From positions 558,001-622,000 of the forward strand of contig PYIU01000007.1 of NCBI GenBank assembly GCA_003415625.1: a stretch of DNA of 64,000 nucleotides. The letters run 5' to 3'. Both the position numbers and the translations under genes were made by a program. Below the pieces are notes generated by a model. It saw only the letters and a program-made list of their open reading frames with translations, did no database searches and was not told the DNA's origin. Every line of letters begins with the position of its first letter. Position 1 is the stretch's first letter. Shown in pieces: positions 45,896 to 57,881 of the stretch. Origin of the DNA: Aquanectria penicillioides (taxonomy: Eukaryota; Ascomycota; Sordariomycetes; Hypocreales; Nectriaceae).

Positions 45896-48088
45896 TTGTG
45901 TACTCCGAGGAACGAACCAATCAGCGGTGCAACGATGTCGAACAACAGCCGCGTTTCGCAGCGAGCCCCTAGGTCTTGCCTGGAATGTTACCGACGGAAA
46001 TTGAGGTGTTCAAGGCAGCTCCCTTGCACAAACTGCTTGTCGAGAGGCGCAGGTGACGAGTGCCGCAGGGAGTCAGTCATCTTGTCAAAAGACTCTCACC
46101 AGGCACGTCGGTCCCGTCGCTCCTTAGCCCAAGCCCTACCGATATCCCCCTCTCCAAGTAACCCGGGGCCCCGGACTTTCAATAATGGAACCGAAGCATC
46201 AGACGGGGTTCCCCTTCGTCCTCCTTCCAGGGATTGGCAGGCGCCGGCGGCCTCATTGCAGGGACAAAATCCATCGCAGTCACTAGGTGCCGGATTAGAT
46301 ATTGGCGCTTCACGAGATACAGGTGAGGCGAGCTCTAAAATCTCTAATCCTCGCTCTCGCTCAACCTTGACCACTGAGGTTGTCACCTCATTGGAAAGTC
46401 TGGTTTGGGGCAGCCATCAAGCGTCCACCCTGTCTGGCGAGCGTACTGGCAATGGCGGCCCTTTCACTCCCAACAATGCTGCTAACGAGAGTATCACCGC
46501 TATCCAAGAACATGAGATTCTTGCCTTTCATAAGAATCACATTGCGTGGATGCACAACGTAATACATATTGAATCTTTTCAAGAAGAATGCTCCAAGTAT
46601 CGATGGAATGGAGAATCGCCCAGTTTGTCTTGGTTAGCACTCTACTACGCTCTGCTCAGTGTAAGCACGCAACCCTGACCTTGTTGCATCCACATTCATG
46701 ACAGACGATAGGTTGGACTGTATTACATGGACGAGACATCCTGTCAGAAGATAGGGCTTCGGAACGGGTTTTCGATCTCCAAGACGATGTATTGGAGATC
46801 TCTTGACGCACTTGGAAGTGAAGACTTTATGGCCAGACATTCTTGTAAGGCACAGCCGTCAGCGTTTATCCTTGACAACCATTAACCACATCCAGTAAAT
46901 GCATTGCAAGCTATCTGCCTCTTAGTCCCATGTGCATACGCTTTTGGGTAAGAAGAGCATCCTCATATCAATGCATATCTGGTCTGACTGTCTCTATCTA
47001 GAGATTCGAAGCGCATCATCGTTCTCCTGTCTTCAGCAAACTGCATGGCAGAAATCATGCAGATGCATCTACTAGGACCTTCTCCAGCCTCCCCTTTCTC
47101 TGCCCAAGAATTGATGGATCATGAGATCAAGAAGAGGGTTTGGTGTTTTCTCATCATTCAAGACTCATATCTCATCACATTCAAGAAAGCATACAGCATT
47201 TGCCTCAGTCACACCACAACTCCTCCACCATCAAACTGCCGTGAGAACCTCGAAGGTATGCCTATCGACGGAGAACAACCATATATGCCAATTTCGGAAC
47301 CTACTCAAAGTAGCTATATGATTTTCCAAGTCCAGATGACTGGAATCAAGAGGCGACTTCATGATGCGATTTGTCAGCCAGGCCAAGACCGAATGTCTCT
47401 AGAACAGAGGCATCACCAAGTTTTGCTCGCTGATGAAGAAATGAATAGGCTTCGACACAACCTTCCCTCATGGATGAAAACAGCTGAAGGTTTGAAAAGT
47501 GTCCCACCTTTTGCACAATGCCAATGGCGTACATTCAGGATATCATTTGCTCACATGAAGATATCCCTACATCGCGCATTCTTTTGTCATGCATTGACCG
47601 ACAAACGATACTGCTACTCTCACTTAACATGTCTCAACTCTGCCCGGATTCTTTTGAGAACCTACAATGATACTGCAGGAGAAAGTATTGTGGATATGTG
47701 GACTGTTCCAGCACATGTCATCAGTGGGGCAATTATCATCACTTTGAACATTCTTCTCCTAGATGACCATGACGAATTCGATTCGCAGGCCGCAGATATG
47801 ATCTCAGGCGATCATCAACTAATGTTACAATGCCTTGAGATCCTTAAAACTTCACACAAGCAAAACCAGCTTGTGGAACGAGGTGTTATTCTTATTAACA
47901 GGTTGCTAGAGCAGAAGGAGCGGCGAACATCCGCATACTCGGCTTTCAATCATGAAGAGGTGGTAAAGCTTGTCAAAGAAGTTGAGGATATCATGCGCAG
48001 CGATGATAATTTTGGGTCTACTGCATTCAGTTTTTCATTTGATGAATTCCTAGAACTGTTCAATGCTGATCCTTTGGCTTATGTCTAA
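45896..48088 (+). CDS. Zn2Cys6 fungal transcription factor
   Basis: A binuclear zinc cluster regulator of 678 aa (665 if M at 45935 is used) from exons 45896-46660, 46712-46844, 46896-46947 and 47002-48088, with introns of 51, 51 and 54 nt; all frames close. Six cysteines have the spacing C-X2-C-X6-C-X5-C-X2-C-X8-C (CLECYRRKLRC through GAGDEC), with a basic linker RRSRRS. The middle-homology fungal_trans domain spans the splice sites: HKNHIAWMHNVIH, VGLYYMDETSC, MARHSLNALQAICLLV, CMAEIMQMHLL and EIKKRVWCFLIIQDS. It sits between the dioxygenase and the permease, and a palindromic CGG/CCG motif recurs around it, so it is the obvious candidate for the cluster activator. The alternative reading with the second exon in another frame gives a stop and was discarded. 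Confidence 0.92.
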
Positions 48089-48259
48089 TATGATTCTATG
48101 AATAATTAATTAATTCAAGCTACCAATCACAAATAGAAGAATCACCATCGATCATTGAATTTTAGAAAGACCGATAACAGCTCATGTGTTTCTTGAATTA
48201 ACAATTGATACGTTGGCCGCCTGTTCTGCCTTCTAGGCTGTACCTCATTCAACACCAAA

Positions 48260-48269
48260 CTCGGCCGAG
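48260..48269. promoter_or_regulatory. CTCGGCCGAG palindrome (permease promoter)
   Basis: ACTCGGCCGAGATAG lies about 248 bp before the preferred permease start. It is the third perfect copy in the cluster. Confidence 0.65.
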
Positions 48270-48440
48270 ATAGTGAGATAGCGAGCCTCTATCTTTACGC
48301 CACCCACATTCCTTATCTTCGCACCACAAGATCACTCTAGAGGTCAAGATAGCAGGGCTAGTAATCAAGAATTCTATTTCCTCAATTGATGTCGTCAATC
48401 TATCACAACATGTTCAAATATAAAATGACAGGTAATGGAT

Positions 48441-48450
48441 CTCGGCTGAG
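48441..48450. promoter_or_regulatory. Degenerate cluster motif CTCGGCTGAG
   Basis: One mismatch to the palindrome, 67 bp before the permease start. It could be a weak site or chance. Confidence 0.35.
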
Positions 48451-48507
48451 GGGCTGATTCAATGCGAGCGAGTGCATCTGATCTTGGAACCTGGCTGTCT
48501 TTTCATC

Positions 48508-50282
48508 ATGAATACCGTTGTTTCTCATTTGAAGGCAGGCGGTGAGGAGGCGAAATTGAGGGCAACCTCGTTGTCTTCTTGGGAGCTTCCGAAACAAGAC
48601 AGTTCGTTAGCCCCAGACTATGTCTGGAGCAACCCTGGTTTGTCAATTCGATTCGTTTCATCCTGAACATCACTTTGGCTGACACAAAGGATCTTTCTAG
48701 ACCAGGACCCCGTCCCTGAGGAACAACAAGTATGGACAGCATGGTCATTTGTCGGATACTGGTTCAGCGATCTCTTCACCGTGGCCGGGTGGCAGACAGC
48801 ATCAAGCACCATCTTAGGTGGTCTTGGAACCACAGACGCGATTCTAATTGCTCTAGTCGCAGGAATTTGTAATGCGGTGCCGACCGTCCTGAACGGTAGT
48901 ATTGGCTCAAGTCTTCGCATTCCATTCCCTATTGCCATTCGCGCAAGTTTTGGCTATTGGTTTTCCTACTTCGCCGTCGTAACGCGATGTGTGCTCGCTC
49001 TATTTTGGTTCTCCATACAGGGATGGGGTGGCTCATCAGCTGTTGCTGCCATCATTACCGCGATATGGCCGAGTTTTGCTACTCTCCCCAATCGCTTACC
49101 CACCAGCGCTGGCACTACCACACAAATGATGGTGGCCTACCTCGTTTACAACATCATTCAGTTCCCCCTCCTCTTGATCCCAACACATCGTATTCAATGG
49201 CTATTCCTCGCTAAAGCCATCCTGGTCCCGCCCATGGTTATTGCCATGACAGTCTGGACGTGTCTTCGAGCCTCCGATTCTCCTGACATCTTCAACGTTA
49301 TGCCGACAGTTTCAGGAAGTACGCGGGCTTGGCTTTGGGTTGCCACAATGACCTCTGTCACTGGTGGCTACTCTACCATTGCTGTCAACATTCCTGACTT
49401 CTCTCGCTTCAGCAAAACTTCAAATGCTCAATGGTGGCAACTCCCTGTTATTCCCTTCTTCAAAGTATTCACATCTCTCTTCGGCATCATCTGCACGGGC
49501 GCTTCTATCCATATTTATGGTAAATATGTGTGGAATCCCCTGGAGATTGTCACTTCTTGGGGAACCACGCCTGGTGGCCGTTTCGCTGCGTTTGTCTGCT
49601 CTTGCATCTGGCTCCTCGCCCAGCTCTGCTGTAACATCTCTGCAAACTCGATCAGCTTCGCAAATGATATTACTACGCTATTTCCCAGGTGGTTCAACAT
49701 CAAACGCGGAGTTATTTTTGCATCATTGGTAGGCTCGTGGGGGCTGGTTCCTTGGAAGATCAATTCTGCCGCTGGAAGTCTTCTGAGCTTCATGTCCGGA
49801 TACGCCATTATCCTCGGTCCGTTCGCCGGCATCATGGTGTGCGATTACTGGGTTGTCCGAAAAAGAAGAGTTGATGTCCCAGCATTGTACGATCCAAAGG
49901 GTCGATACCGATACAATAAGGTCAGTCATTACCTAATATCTATCATCCAAATAAATTAACAGCTCTTTAAATACAGTACGGTACGAATTGGCGAGCATTT
50001 ATTATTGTTTTCACTATCCTTGGCCCTTTGCTTCCAGGTCTTGCCCACGCCGTTTCCAAAACTGTTACGATAAGTGAGGGCCTCAGACACCTTTATTCTA
50101 TTAGCTGGATATTTGGCTTCTTTACATCAATCATTTCATACTATATTTTGATGAAAGCCTTTCCAGCTCAGGAAACCATTGTTCATGCCTCGGAAGTATT
50201 GAATGGGGTCACAGGAAGCGAGTCTGAGATCGAGAGCACAGGCCATGTTACTGTACAGGATGAGAAGAAGGCGAACGAGTGA
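48508..50282 (+). CDS. NCS1 nucleobase:cation symporter (uracil/allantoin permease family)
   Basis: A plasma-membrane permease of 551 aa in exons 48508-48637, 48701-49920 and 49977-50282 (introns 63 and 56 nt). NCS1 hallmarks are visible: an N-terminal cytoplasmic segment with LAPDYVWSN and DQDPVPEEQQVWTAW; TM1 with WQTASST; SFGYWFSYFAVVTR; a QGWGGSSA loop; NIPDFSRFSK in the middle; and NSISFANDITTLFP, the FUR/DAL signature region. About 12 hydrophobic helices are present. The C-terminus is charged (EIESTGHVTVQDEKK). Relatives import uracil, allantoin, uric acid, thiamine or nicotinamide riboside with H+ or Na+. An upstream in-frame ATG at 48472 is possible. Its position next to the Zn2Cys6 regulator and the shared palindrome suggest it imports the substrate of the cluster. 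Confidence 0.92.
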
Positions 50283-50784
50283 CTAGAGTAATATCCATGT
50301 TTTTATCACAAATATTCTACAAAGTGCATTGCTCTTGCAATGGAGTTTATTGTATATGTTCTCAATTTATTTAGTTTTACCTTCTAAGATCACATTTGTA
50401 TGTATCAGTGTCGAGCAAACTCCCGCAGACAAACACATGAGCGATCTATATGGAAATCATGAATACGATGCGTCCTCGTTCCGTCTTGATATTTAGAGAT
50501 TATCAAGCATGTGTGCAAGTGTACTACGTTACCTAGCAATAGTGCAACCTCAAGAAAGCTCTCCTCAAATCTTCCACCCATGACGCGAGAGCTGTGGCAG
50601 ATGAAAAGATCTCACAAAGTTTGTATGACTGAATCCAGAAAAATTGTTTGATTGCCTAGCCACCAGCTAGATAGTCGGGTCCGAGTTAGTACGAAGGTTG
50701 CAAGAAATTTTCCTCGGTCCCACATAGCGCTTGTGTTGACTCATGAGGCATTATTTCGAAGCCACCTCGGCATCAAAAAGCATT
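50283..50784. other. Intergenic before tRNA-Tyr
   Basis: About 500 bp of AT-rich sequence after the permease. No supported feature. Confidence 0.45.
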
Positions 50785-50871
50785 CCCCGAGTAGCTCAGC
50801 TGGAAGAGCGTTCGGCTGTAACTGATCATCTTGTTACCGAAAGGCCACCTGTTCGAGCCAGGTCTCGGGGA
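50785..50871 (+). tRNA. tRNA-Tyr (GTA) with a 14-nt intron
   Basis: A full cloverleaf can be drawn. The acceptor stem is CCCCGAG with CTCGGGG, the D stem GCTC/GAGC, the anticodon stem TTCGG/CCGAA and the T stem ACCTG/CAGGT with loop TTCGAGC; the discriminator base is A. The anticodon loop holds GTA followed by an intron (ctgatcatcttgtt) one base 3' of the anticodon, the canonical place and a usual feature of eukaryotic tRNA-Tyr. The C1-G72 pair is a known eukaryotic Tyr identity element. The mature length without the intron is 73 nt before CCA. A T5 run at about 50881-50885 should end Pol III transcription. Confidence 0.93.
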
Positions 50872-50880
50872 CTACATCTC

Positions 50881-50885
50881 TCTTT
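50881..50885 (+). terminator. Pol III T-run terminator after tRNA-Tyr
   Basis: Five consecutive T (ctctctttttg) lie about ten bases beyond the tRNA 3' end, as expected for RNA polymerase III. Confidence 0.6.
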
Positions 50886-51618
50886 TTGAACGATTCTCAT
50901 CTCTTTTGTTCCGCTAACTCGAATGCATAAATATGTGTATTTCCATCTATTCGCTCGAAGGTGTTTGAATTACGCAGTATCCTCTTTTGGCGGAAATAAC
51001 TATTAGGCATTGTTATTATTACCAGATTAGAATATGGTTGGATCCTATGTTCATTACCACACATGCGACACGGGTTAATGGAGCGACGCACATAACGAAC
51101 AGTCTTTGTGGTATAACCAATTTGTGTTACAACCCACGTAACTGGAACACAATTTCAGAGCAATGCAAAATTTTGGCGTAAAAATAAATCTTATCTTTCC
51201 CTTTTCAAGTTCAATGTGCTATCTAGGATTGACGAATCGATTACCTCCGTATGTTCGTGCGCCGCGGTCTTGGAGACTAGCTGGAAAGAAACTTACCCTA
51301 CACGGCCTTCATATATTTCGGCCTGCTCGTAATACCATGCAAGTGACCTAGATAGACCGGTTAGCAGCCCAGCATGTCCTTTCGCCTCATAGAGGATTGG
51401 CGTGGACTTTGAGCCCGCAGGACGGAAAATTAAATACAATACAATACAATACCTACTCGTAATAACATTCTCATTATTGCCACTCCCGCCATTGTGCAGT
51501 TACTCAATACAAGTTCATACCTATTCGTATCCTCTAAAACTCCTACGCTAGGTCTAGGTAGTCTCGGCCCTAATATACAATCATTTCCATTTACAAGTAT
51601 TGTCCAATATTTCACGTC
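50886..51618. other. Intergenic with a TACAA microsatellite
   Basis: Between the tRNA and the HIR3 stop. It holds about four tandem copies of the pentamer tacaa at 51434-51452. No supported gene. Confidence 0.5.
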
Positions 51619-54600
51619 CTATGCGTCCGGTCCCGGTGTCCCCTCCGGGGTTGCATTTACCGTCTCATCGGCATCGACCATCTCAGTGTCTTCGTTGTCG
51701 TGTCCTTCTTCATCGTCATCCTCTTCTTCGTCCTCTTCAGCTTCCTCTTCGGCTTCCTCTTCGGCCTCCTCAGCTTCATCGCTTTCATCACCTTCTTCGC
51801 CCTCTTCAACTTCTTCAACTTCTTCGCCTTCGTCACCCTCTTCACCTTCTGTCTCTTCGGCTTCATCGTCTCCTTCACCTTCCTCTTCTTCTTCGTCGCC
51901 CTCGCTCTCGCTGTCGGCATCTTCTCCGCTAGAGTCAGCGCTCTCAGTCGAGCGGCCAAGGTTGGGGAACATGAGACCTGGAGGCATTTCCTCATCGTAA
52001 CCCTCAGGCACATCGCTGAGATCGCTTTCGTCATCCGCAGAATCATGAATGCTGCCTGGCTCACTTTCTCCTTCTTCTTTCTCAGTGACCTTGCCGTCTG
52101 CAACATCTTCATGATCTTCATGGTCCTCGTGGTCTTCGTGGTCCTCGTGGTCTTCATGGTCGGAATGTTCTCCCACATCCTTCATGTCAACATCCTCCCC
52201 AGCTTCTCTTCTGACTTGAGCATCAGGGCCCTCGTCATCAGTGCCAGCTTCGCTAGCAGCTTCACTTGCGGGGGGATTGGGGGTGTTGCTTCCATTCTTG
52301 CCACTCGACACACTGCCAACTCGGCTCTTGCTCGTCTTTGGAGCCTCCATAGCTCGGACCACGGCCTGTTCTGCTTTTCGTAAGATGTCTGGTCTCCGCA
52401 CGCCCGATCGTTTGGACCGAGGCGCTGCTGCTTCCTGCTTTTCGGGTTCTTGGGGTGTTGCAGTACCCGTAGCGCCTTCTTGGCCGTTAGATGGGTTAAG
52501 AAGGCTGCTCAGGGAGTTGGCTGGCTTCGACTCGGCTTGGGCCTTTGCTTCAGCTTGTGCAGCAGCCTCGAGTTGAGCGGCAGCTTCCCTCGCGTGATTG
52601 CGTTCCTCGATAATCTTGCTAGGTTCAGGACCCGGCAGTGTCTTAGCGATCTCCAGATAAATCTTTGAGTAACAGTCATTAAGAAGGTCATCGATGGGTG
52701 CGACTTTCATGAGGTTAGCATTGAGTTTCTTCAGCTCGATGGCGTCTTTCATGCAATTGAAGACAGGGACCTCGGCGCCATCGCTTGCAGCCCACTCTGC
52801 AACCCTCTCGCCAATGATGTCAAACTCTTCACTTGACAATGACTTGAACGCATCATCTTGGACTGGAGAGACATGGTAGTGCTGTCGGAGAAGCTTCAGA
52901 TACGCCATACAACAAGATTGCCACAGGTCAACGAAATGATAGAAGTCGGCGCCCTTTTTGCGAAGTCGCCTCAGGAGCTGTTCCATATTCGTGAAGTCGG
53001 CCATGATGACAAGCAGCTTCGTCATGAAGCGAACATATTGTTCAGTGTAGACATGATGGCGACCTGGTCTCTCAGCATCGCATTTCCAGACATTCATGAC
53101 CATGGTCTTAGTCACCATGCTTTCCCTCAAGATAGCAAAAGCTGCTCTGGCCTCGACATTGTTATCGGGGCCTTCTGTCGATGTGCCGTCATCGAACAAG
53201 ATCCGAGCGTGTCGCATGATGATTCGGTGCTGCCAGTTAGACTTGTCCTTGTCTCTCAGCTTTGTCAGGTTGCGGATAATGTACTCCTCCCAATCTTCAG
53301 GCTCCGAGAATGAAGCGAAATGGTCGTCAGGATTGATAGCAAGACCGAAGGGCTGCTCTGACAATATTTTCGCTGCATCAACTGATTCGATGTCCTTTCG
53401 CATAACCAATTTGTGTAGGATGGAGACGATCTTATAGTGAGGCTCCAGTATAGGATCGCTACTCCTGGATTTCCGAGCATTGTAAGCCACCTCCACAGCC
53501 TTCTTGAGAGCGCTGAGGAGGAGCTCCATGGAAATCTTGGATCGCAAATCCTTCTCGTCAAGCTTGTCGTCGGGAGTTTGATACATTTTCCAGTAGCACT
53601 TGGCCAGCATATACGTGTTCCTATTCGTGGTTAGTCCTGCTCAGGGATCAAATATTAAGTAAAACTCACTTCCAGTTGTCGGGCTTGCGCTCGATGGCCA
53701 TCCTGAACAACTTGGCTGCGAACTTCCATGCCTTGTACTCGGTCATCTGGTCGTGCAGGATTCGCTTGAAAGTGCCAGATCCCATGCTCTCAATGAAAAA
53801 TCTTTCCTGGTCAGAGTGATGGAAAGGCTCCATAGCAAATGGCTCCCGACTGGAAGCGTACAGCCGCATAGCAAACTTGTGGTAGAGGTCATGGAGAGGG
53901 TCCCCATCATGAGTATCTACATCCATATTCCGGGAATGAGAAAGCGCGAGGGTATAGCAGTGAATGGCGTTGCGCTGAAACTTGACGAGTTCGCCACGAT
54001 CTTTGTTCATCTTGTCCGCCGTCCATAAAACAGCTTCATCCAGTTCGTAGTCAAAACATTCTGCTAGACGGAACCATGCATCCCATCGATCTGCAGTGAA
54101 CTGCAACTGGAGCCTGAGGAAAGTAGCACCGATTCGCAAATCATCCGTGGCACCAGGCGTCTGTCTACGATTCAGATCAACGCCCTTGAATTTGGTCAAA
54201 GCCATCATTCCCAGCAGGAAGAACCAGCCATGCCTAGCGAGAGCCGTCTCTGGCGTATTGACTGAAACAGCATCGACAGAAACGCCGCCTACCAAAGCCT
54301 GATAAAGCTTTAGTGGATGAATTGGCTTCTTCAGAAACTCCGTAAAGTTGCGCAAGTTATGGGTCATCTGGGGAGTCGATTTGGTCTGCCCAACCGTCTG
54401 CTGCATGTGATCAATCGTCGTCTTCAGATCAGACTTGAGGAGATCCTTCATTGGCATGCGATTGGCAAGGATCGTGACTCTCTCAACAAGCTGCATCGTC
54501 TGGCGCTTCTCAAGTTTTTCAGGAGGACAGGCGTGGTCCTGGACCTCCCATACTCCAGCACCAAGCTTCAAGCCATGCAAATCATAGAGCACCTGAGCAA

Positions 54601-57600
54601 GATAATCTTCCCAATTCTCTATGTTCTTGAGCTTCAGCAGCTCGACGCGCATCATTTTAAGGAAGATCTTATTTGACGACTTGCAGAATTTGCGGATACC
54701 AATGACTTGATGCACCGCTGCCAGGAAGTCGGCCAAGTCATTTTCAGGCGCAATAATCGAGTTCTGTTCAGTAATGGCAGCCTTAAAAATGGTATACTGA
54801 AGGGACCAAGCTCGAACCTGCATTTCTCGCAACTTGTTCCTTAGTGACTGGAAGGCAGCATTACTGGCGGCATTTCCAGATGGCGCAGGCTTGATCCCAA
54901 TTCGGAATTCGTCTTCACAAAGAGCTGCTACGTGTAATAAGCAGTTAATCTTCGCAATTGCGGCCGAGGTGGATTTAATGTGATCGTCATCGATGATGTC
55001 GAATGCGGTCGAATCATTCAAGGCCAATGATAAGGCTTGAATTAGAAGCTCATCCAAAGACTTGAGCGTTCTCATGAAAAGAAGTTTTCGAGACTCAACA
55101 ATTGTCTTGGAATACGCCTCACCCTCTAGATCCGAAACAATCATTTCAATGCTCTTGAGGTAACACGAGAATTTCTTCGTCGCGTACCCGATGGCATCGT
55201 ACGCATCTCCGAGGCGCGACCACAAGAACAGACGCAATTCGGTACTGCTATTAAGAAGAAATTTCCACAAATCCTGGAGTCCTTGACTGGCGCAGTCAGA
55301 AATTGCTTGTTTGTTTTGCTCGTTGGTCGTCTCCGAGTCATCGTCGTCTTCGGCAGTTTCAGCGACGTCAGAGCCTTGAGTAGGCGCATACACTGATGTT
55401 GGGTTGAGGACAGGTTCAAGCGTTTCAATGACGTGGACTGGGTTTTCCATATCGTCCTGGAACAGTCCAAGAAAGAAATCCATTGTTGTCAACTTGGATA
55501 TTTCTCGATCGGCGGCCGCGGCTGATATCGTTGGCATAACCACATTGTTGGGTAGTGTGATGGTGGAAATCTTCTCCTCGGCCAAGAAGTCTCGGAGGGA
55601 GGTCCACATCAGGAGAATATGCTCCCGGACTGGGTTCTCCGAAAGCGAGGATGCAAGTACTGATCCCCAAATGAATCTTGCTGAGAGTGCATCATCTGAA
55701 GGAGGGTTCAACTGTCTTACGAATGCAGAAGTAACATCAAGCCATCTGGCTAACCGATCTTTCGTCTCCACTCGGGTTGCGTACTCAACGACACTGCTCG
55801 GGTTGGTGATTCGCTCATATATGTCAATGTGAAGTTCAAACAGCATCGGCACGATATTCTCAAGGTCGGCTAGTCTCTCGGGTGATCCAGCGGCAAGTTC
55901 CATCTCGTCGGTAACCCGTTGATATAGCACTGAGTCGACACGATTGAGCATTTGAACTACAGATGTCTTCATGGCGTCTGACCACTTTGCTGTTGTGTAG
56001 CTTTCGCTGATAGCTCTAACCCACTCGAAGGCGATATCCTCACCAGTCATCCAAGATCGGGCTTTGTGAATCTTTCTGGCAAACGTTTTCAACCCATGTG
56101 ATTCGTCGAAGGCTGGAGTCGATGTTTGGTCCTGTGAACCAGTTTTGGCATGCTCTAAGAAGGATGAAAGCCCAAGGCTTGCTCTTTCATTTTTGCTTAG
56201 CAGTGCTCTCGCGACTCCTTCTTTGAAACCGACAAGAGCACTTTGGAGATCCTTCGCTGCAAGCGCAGAAATCTTCCCCAGCCGATCTTCAGTGGCACAC
56301 GAATCTAGTAGTTGGTTGATAAAATCCAGTGTCGATTTGTCTTCCACTCCAATATTCTCTAGGATGCTCTTCGTCATCTGGAATAGATTCTGATCAGCTC
56401 CTTGATATGGTTGCAACTGGTTCGCAACTAGCGTGCTCGGGTCGGTTGCTTCCTCGGCCTGAAGAGTTTCTCTTCGCCGCACACGTTTGCTTCGTTTCTC
56501 AGCTGTGTTTTCTTCCTCGCCACCTTCAGGAAGGCCTGCAGTTGATTGCGACCTTTTTCTAGTCGGAAGAGACATGCTGCGTTCCTTTTGCTTTTGGCCT
56601 TCTCCAGTGCTATCGGAAGCTTCCTTATCATTAGAACTAGCCTTTGAATCCTTGGGTTCTGCTTCAACAGCGGTCGGGTCTTGTTCGGTCGGTTTCTCTG
56701 AAGCTCTATCTTCACCCATACTCTCGTCTTCTGGTTCATTCGAAGGAGAATTCATTTCCACGTCTTCCAACGGGCTCTGAACAATGATGTCACATGCATT
56801 AAATGCCCCCGTGGCATTCTCTAAACACGTCATCAGTTCTGCTCCCAGCCCTGGCCAAGACAATATGGTCTTGATGGAGTTTTTGCGACCTAATGTTGGA
56901 GGGGTAGCTTCCTTGGCTTCCTCTATCTCTCCTTCGACTTGTTGACTTGGGTTGCTTGAGACTGGGGGCTCCAGAGACCTGGTGGGGTCGGGCAGGAACG
57001 GGATGGGATCCAGGTGACGTTTCAGCAGAGTTGGCATTTCTTTCTTGACCCAAGGTGCCATGGCCGGGTGTGAAAGAGCTATATCGTCGTCGAGGAGCTG
57101 GAGTTGGTCCTTGAGCTGTTCACCGGCTAATCCTTCTGCAAGGGATGGAGGATCAAACTCCATGACGGCTGGATCATCATCCAACTCGATCGCGGATTCC
57201 AAACAGTAGCGCTTTATCCTGCCGCTGTTCATTGATGCAGCAAATCGAGCCGCTCGCCTCCAAAGCTCTGGGTCGGAGGGATCCTGGTCCAGAGCCGCCA
57301 TCCAGCTGTCCATCACCTTCCGTCCGTCATCATCATTATAGTCTAATCGGGGTTTCGCTTTCCAGGCAGGATCTGTGGCAATCTTATCCTTAATCTTGTC
57401 GACAAAGAACTGGCCATGATTCTTGTAAGATAGGTAGAGGGCCTGGGAGAGACTCGCGGCCACGCCGTCTGCGCCTCCAGCGTCGACGCTCAGGTCGCCT
57501 AGGAAGGAGTCCGGTACGGAAGAATCTGGCTGGGCGTTGGCCTGTTCGGACCTTTCGTAATCGGTCTTTGCTTCGCGGTACTTGAAAATCTCGGAGTCGA

Positions 57601-57881
57601 ATAGTTCATCGTAGGCGGCTCGGGCGGCGTCTCGAGATCGAGAGCCCTGGGCATGAAGCTTCAGAGCATGTTGGAACCGTTTGAGGGCTTCATCGACCTA
57701 GAATAGAGTTAGATTTGGGATGCGACCACGGCGACCGGGGCGGGAGACCAACATGAAGCTCCTTTGTGGTGTCGATCTGGTCGTCGGTGTTCTCCTCGGG
57801 CTCGAGGTTGATAGCTTGGAACGCCGGCTGCAGCTGAACTTAGCAAAGGAAGCCGTCTTGCGTTAATATGACGCCTACCAT
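51619..57881 (-). CDS. HIR3: HIR histone-chaperone complex subunit Hir3
   Basis: Hir3/Cabin1-family scaffold of the HIR complex, which deposits H3-H4 outside S phase and represses histone genes. Spliced length is 2,035 aa from exons 57881-57879, 57827-57753, 57697-53670 and 53620-51619; all four join in frame. The first exon is just the ATG, placed because the next exon opens [17 protein letters not shown] directly at an acceptor, and the family starts this way. The N-terminal part contains the typical [15 protein letters not shown] and [12 protein letters not shown] blocks with TPR-like helices, a Ser/Glu-rich insertion, and long helical repeats to residue ~1700. The last 250 residues are a very acidic tail with six tandem His-Glu-Asp-type units near 52110-52165. 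It is divergent from the exomer gene. Nuclear. Confidence 0.92.
52105..52170 (-). repeat. In-frame HED tripeptide repeat in HIR3
   Basis: Nine-base units (codons for Asp/His/Glu) repeat about six times in the acidic tail coding region, in frame. Length polymorphism between strains is likely. Confidence 0.75.

Larger units (their letters stand above)
48089..48507. promoter_or_regulatory. Permease upstream region
   Basis: About 420 bp between the regulator stop and the permease start, with one perfect and one degenerate copy of the cluster palindrome. Confidence 0.6.

Noticed and set aside
46790..46810. Stop codon in the Zn2Cys6 regulator after exon 1
   Set aside because: It came from using acceptor acag at 46704. 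The later acceptor at 46711 gives the conserved VGLYYMDE and no stop.
51434..51452. TACAA repeats as a telomere or centromere signal
   Set aside because: Only about four copies, in the interior of a gene-bearing region; a simple microsatellite.
51700..52383. 227-codon plus-strand ORF rich in Phe/Leu
   Set aside because: It is the complement of the acidic Glu/Asp tail of HIR3.
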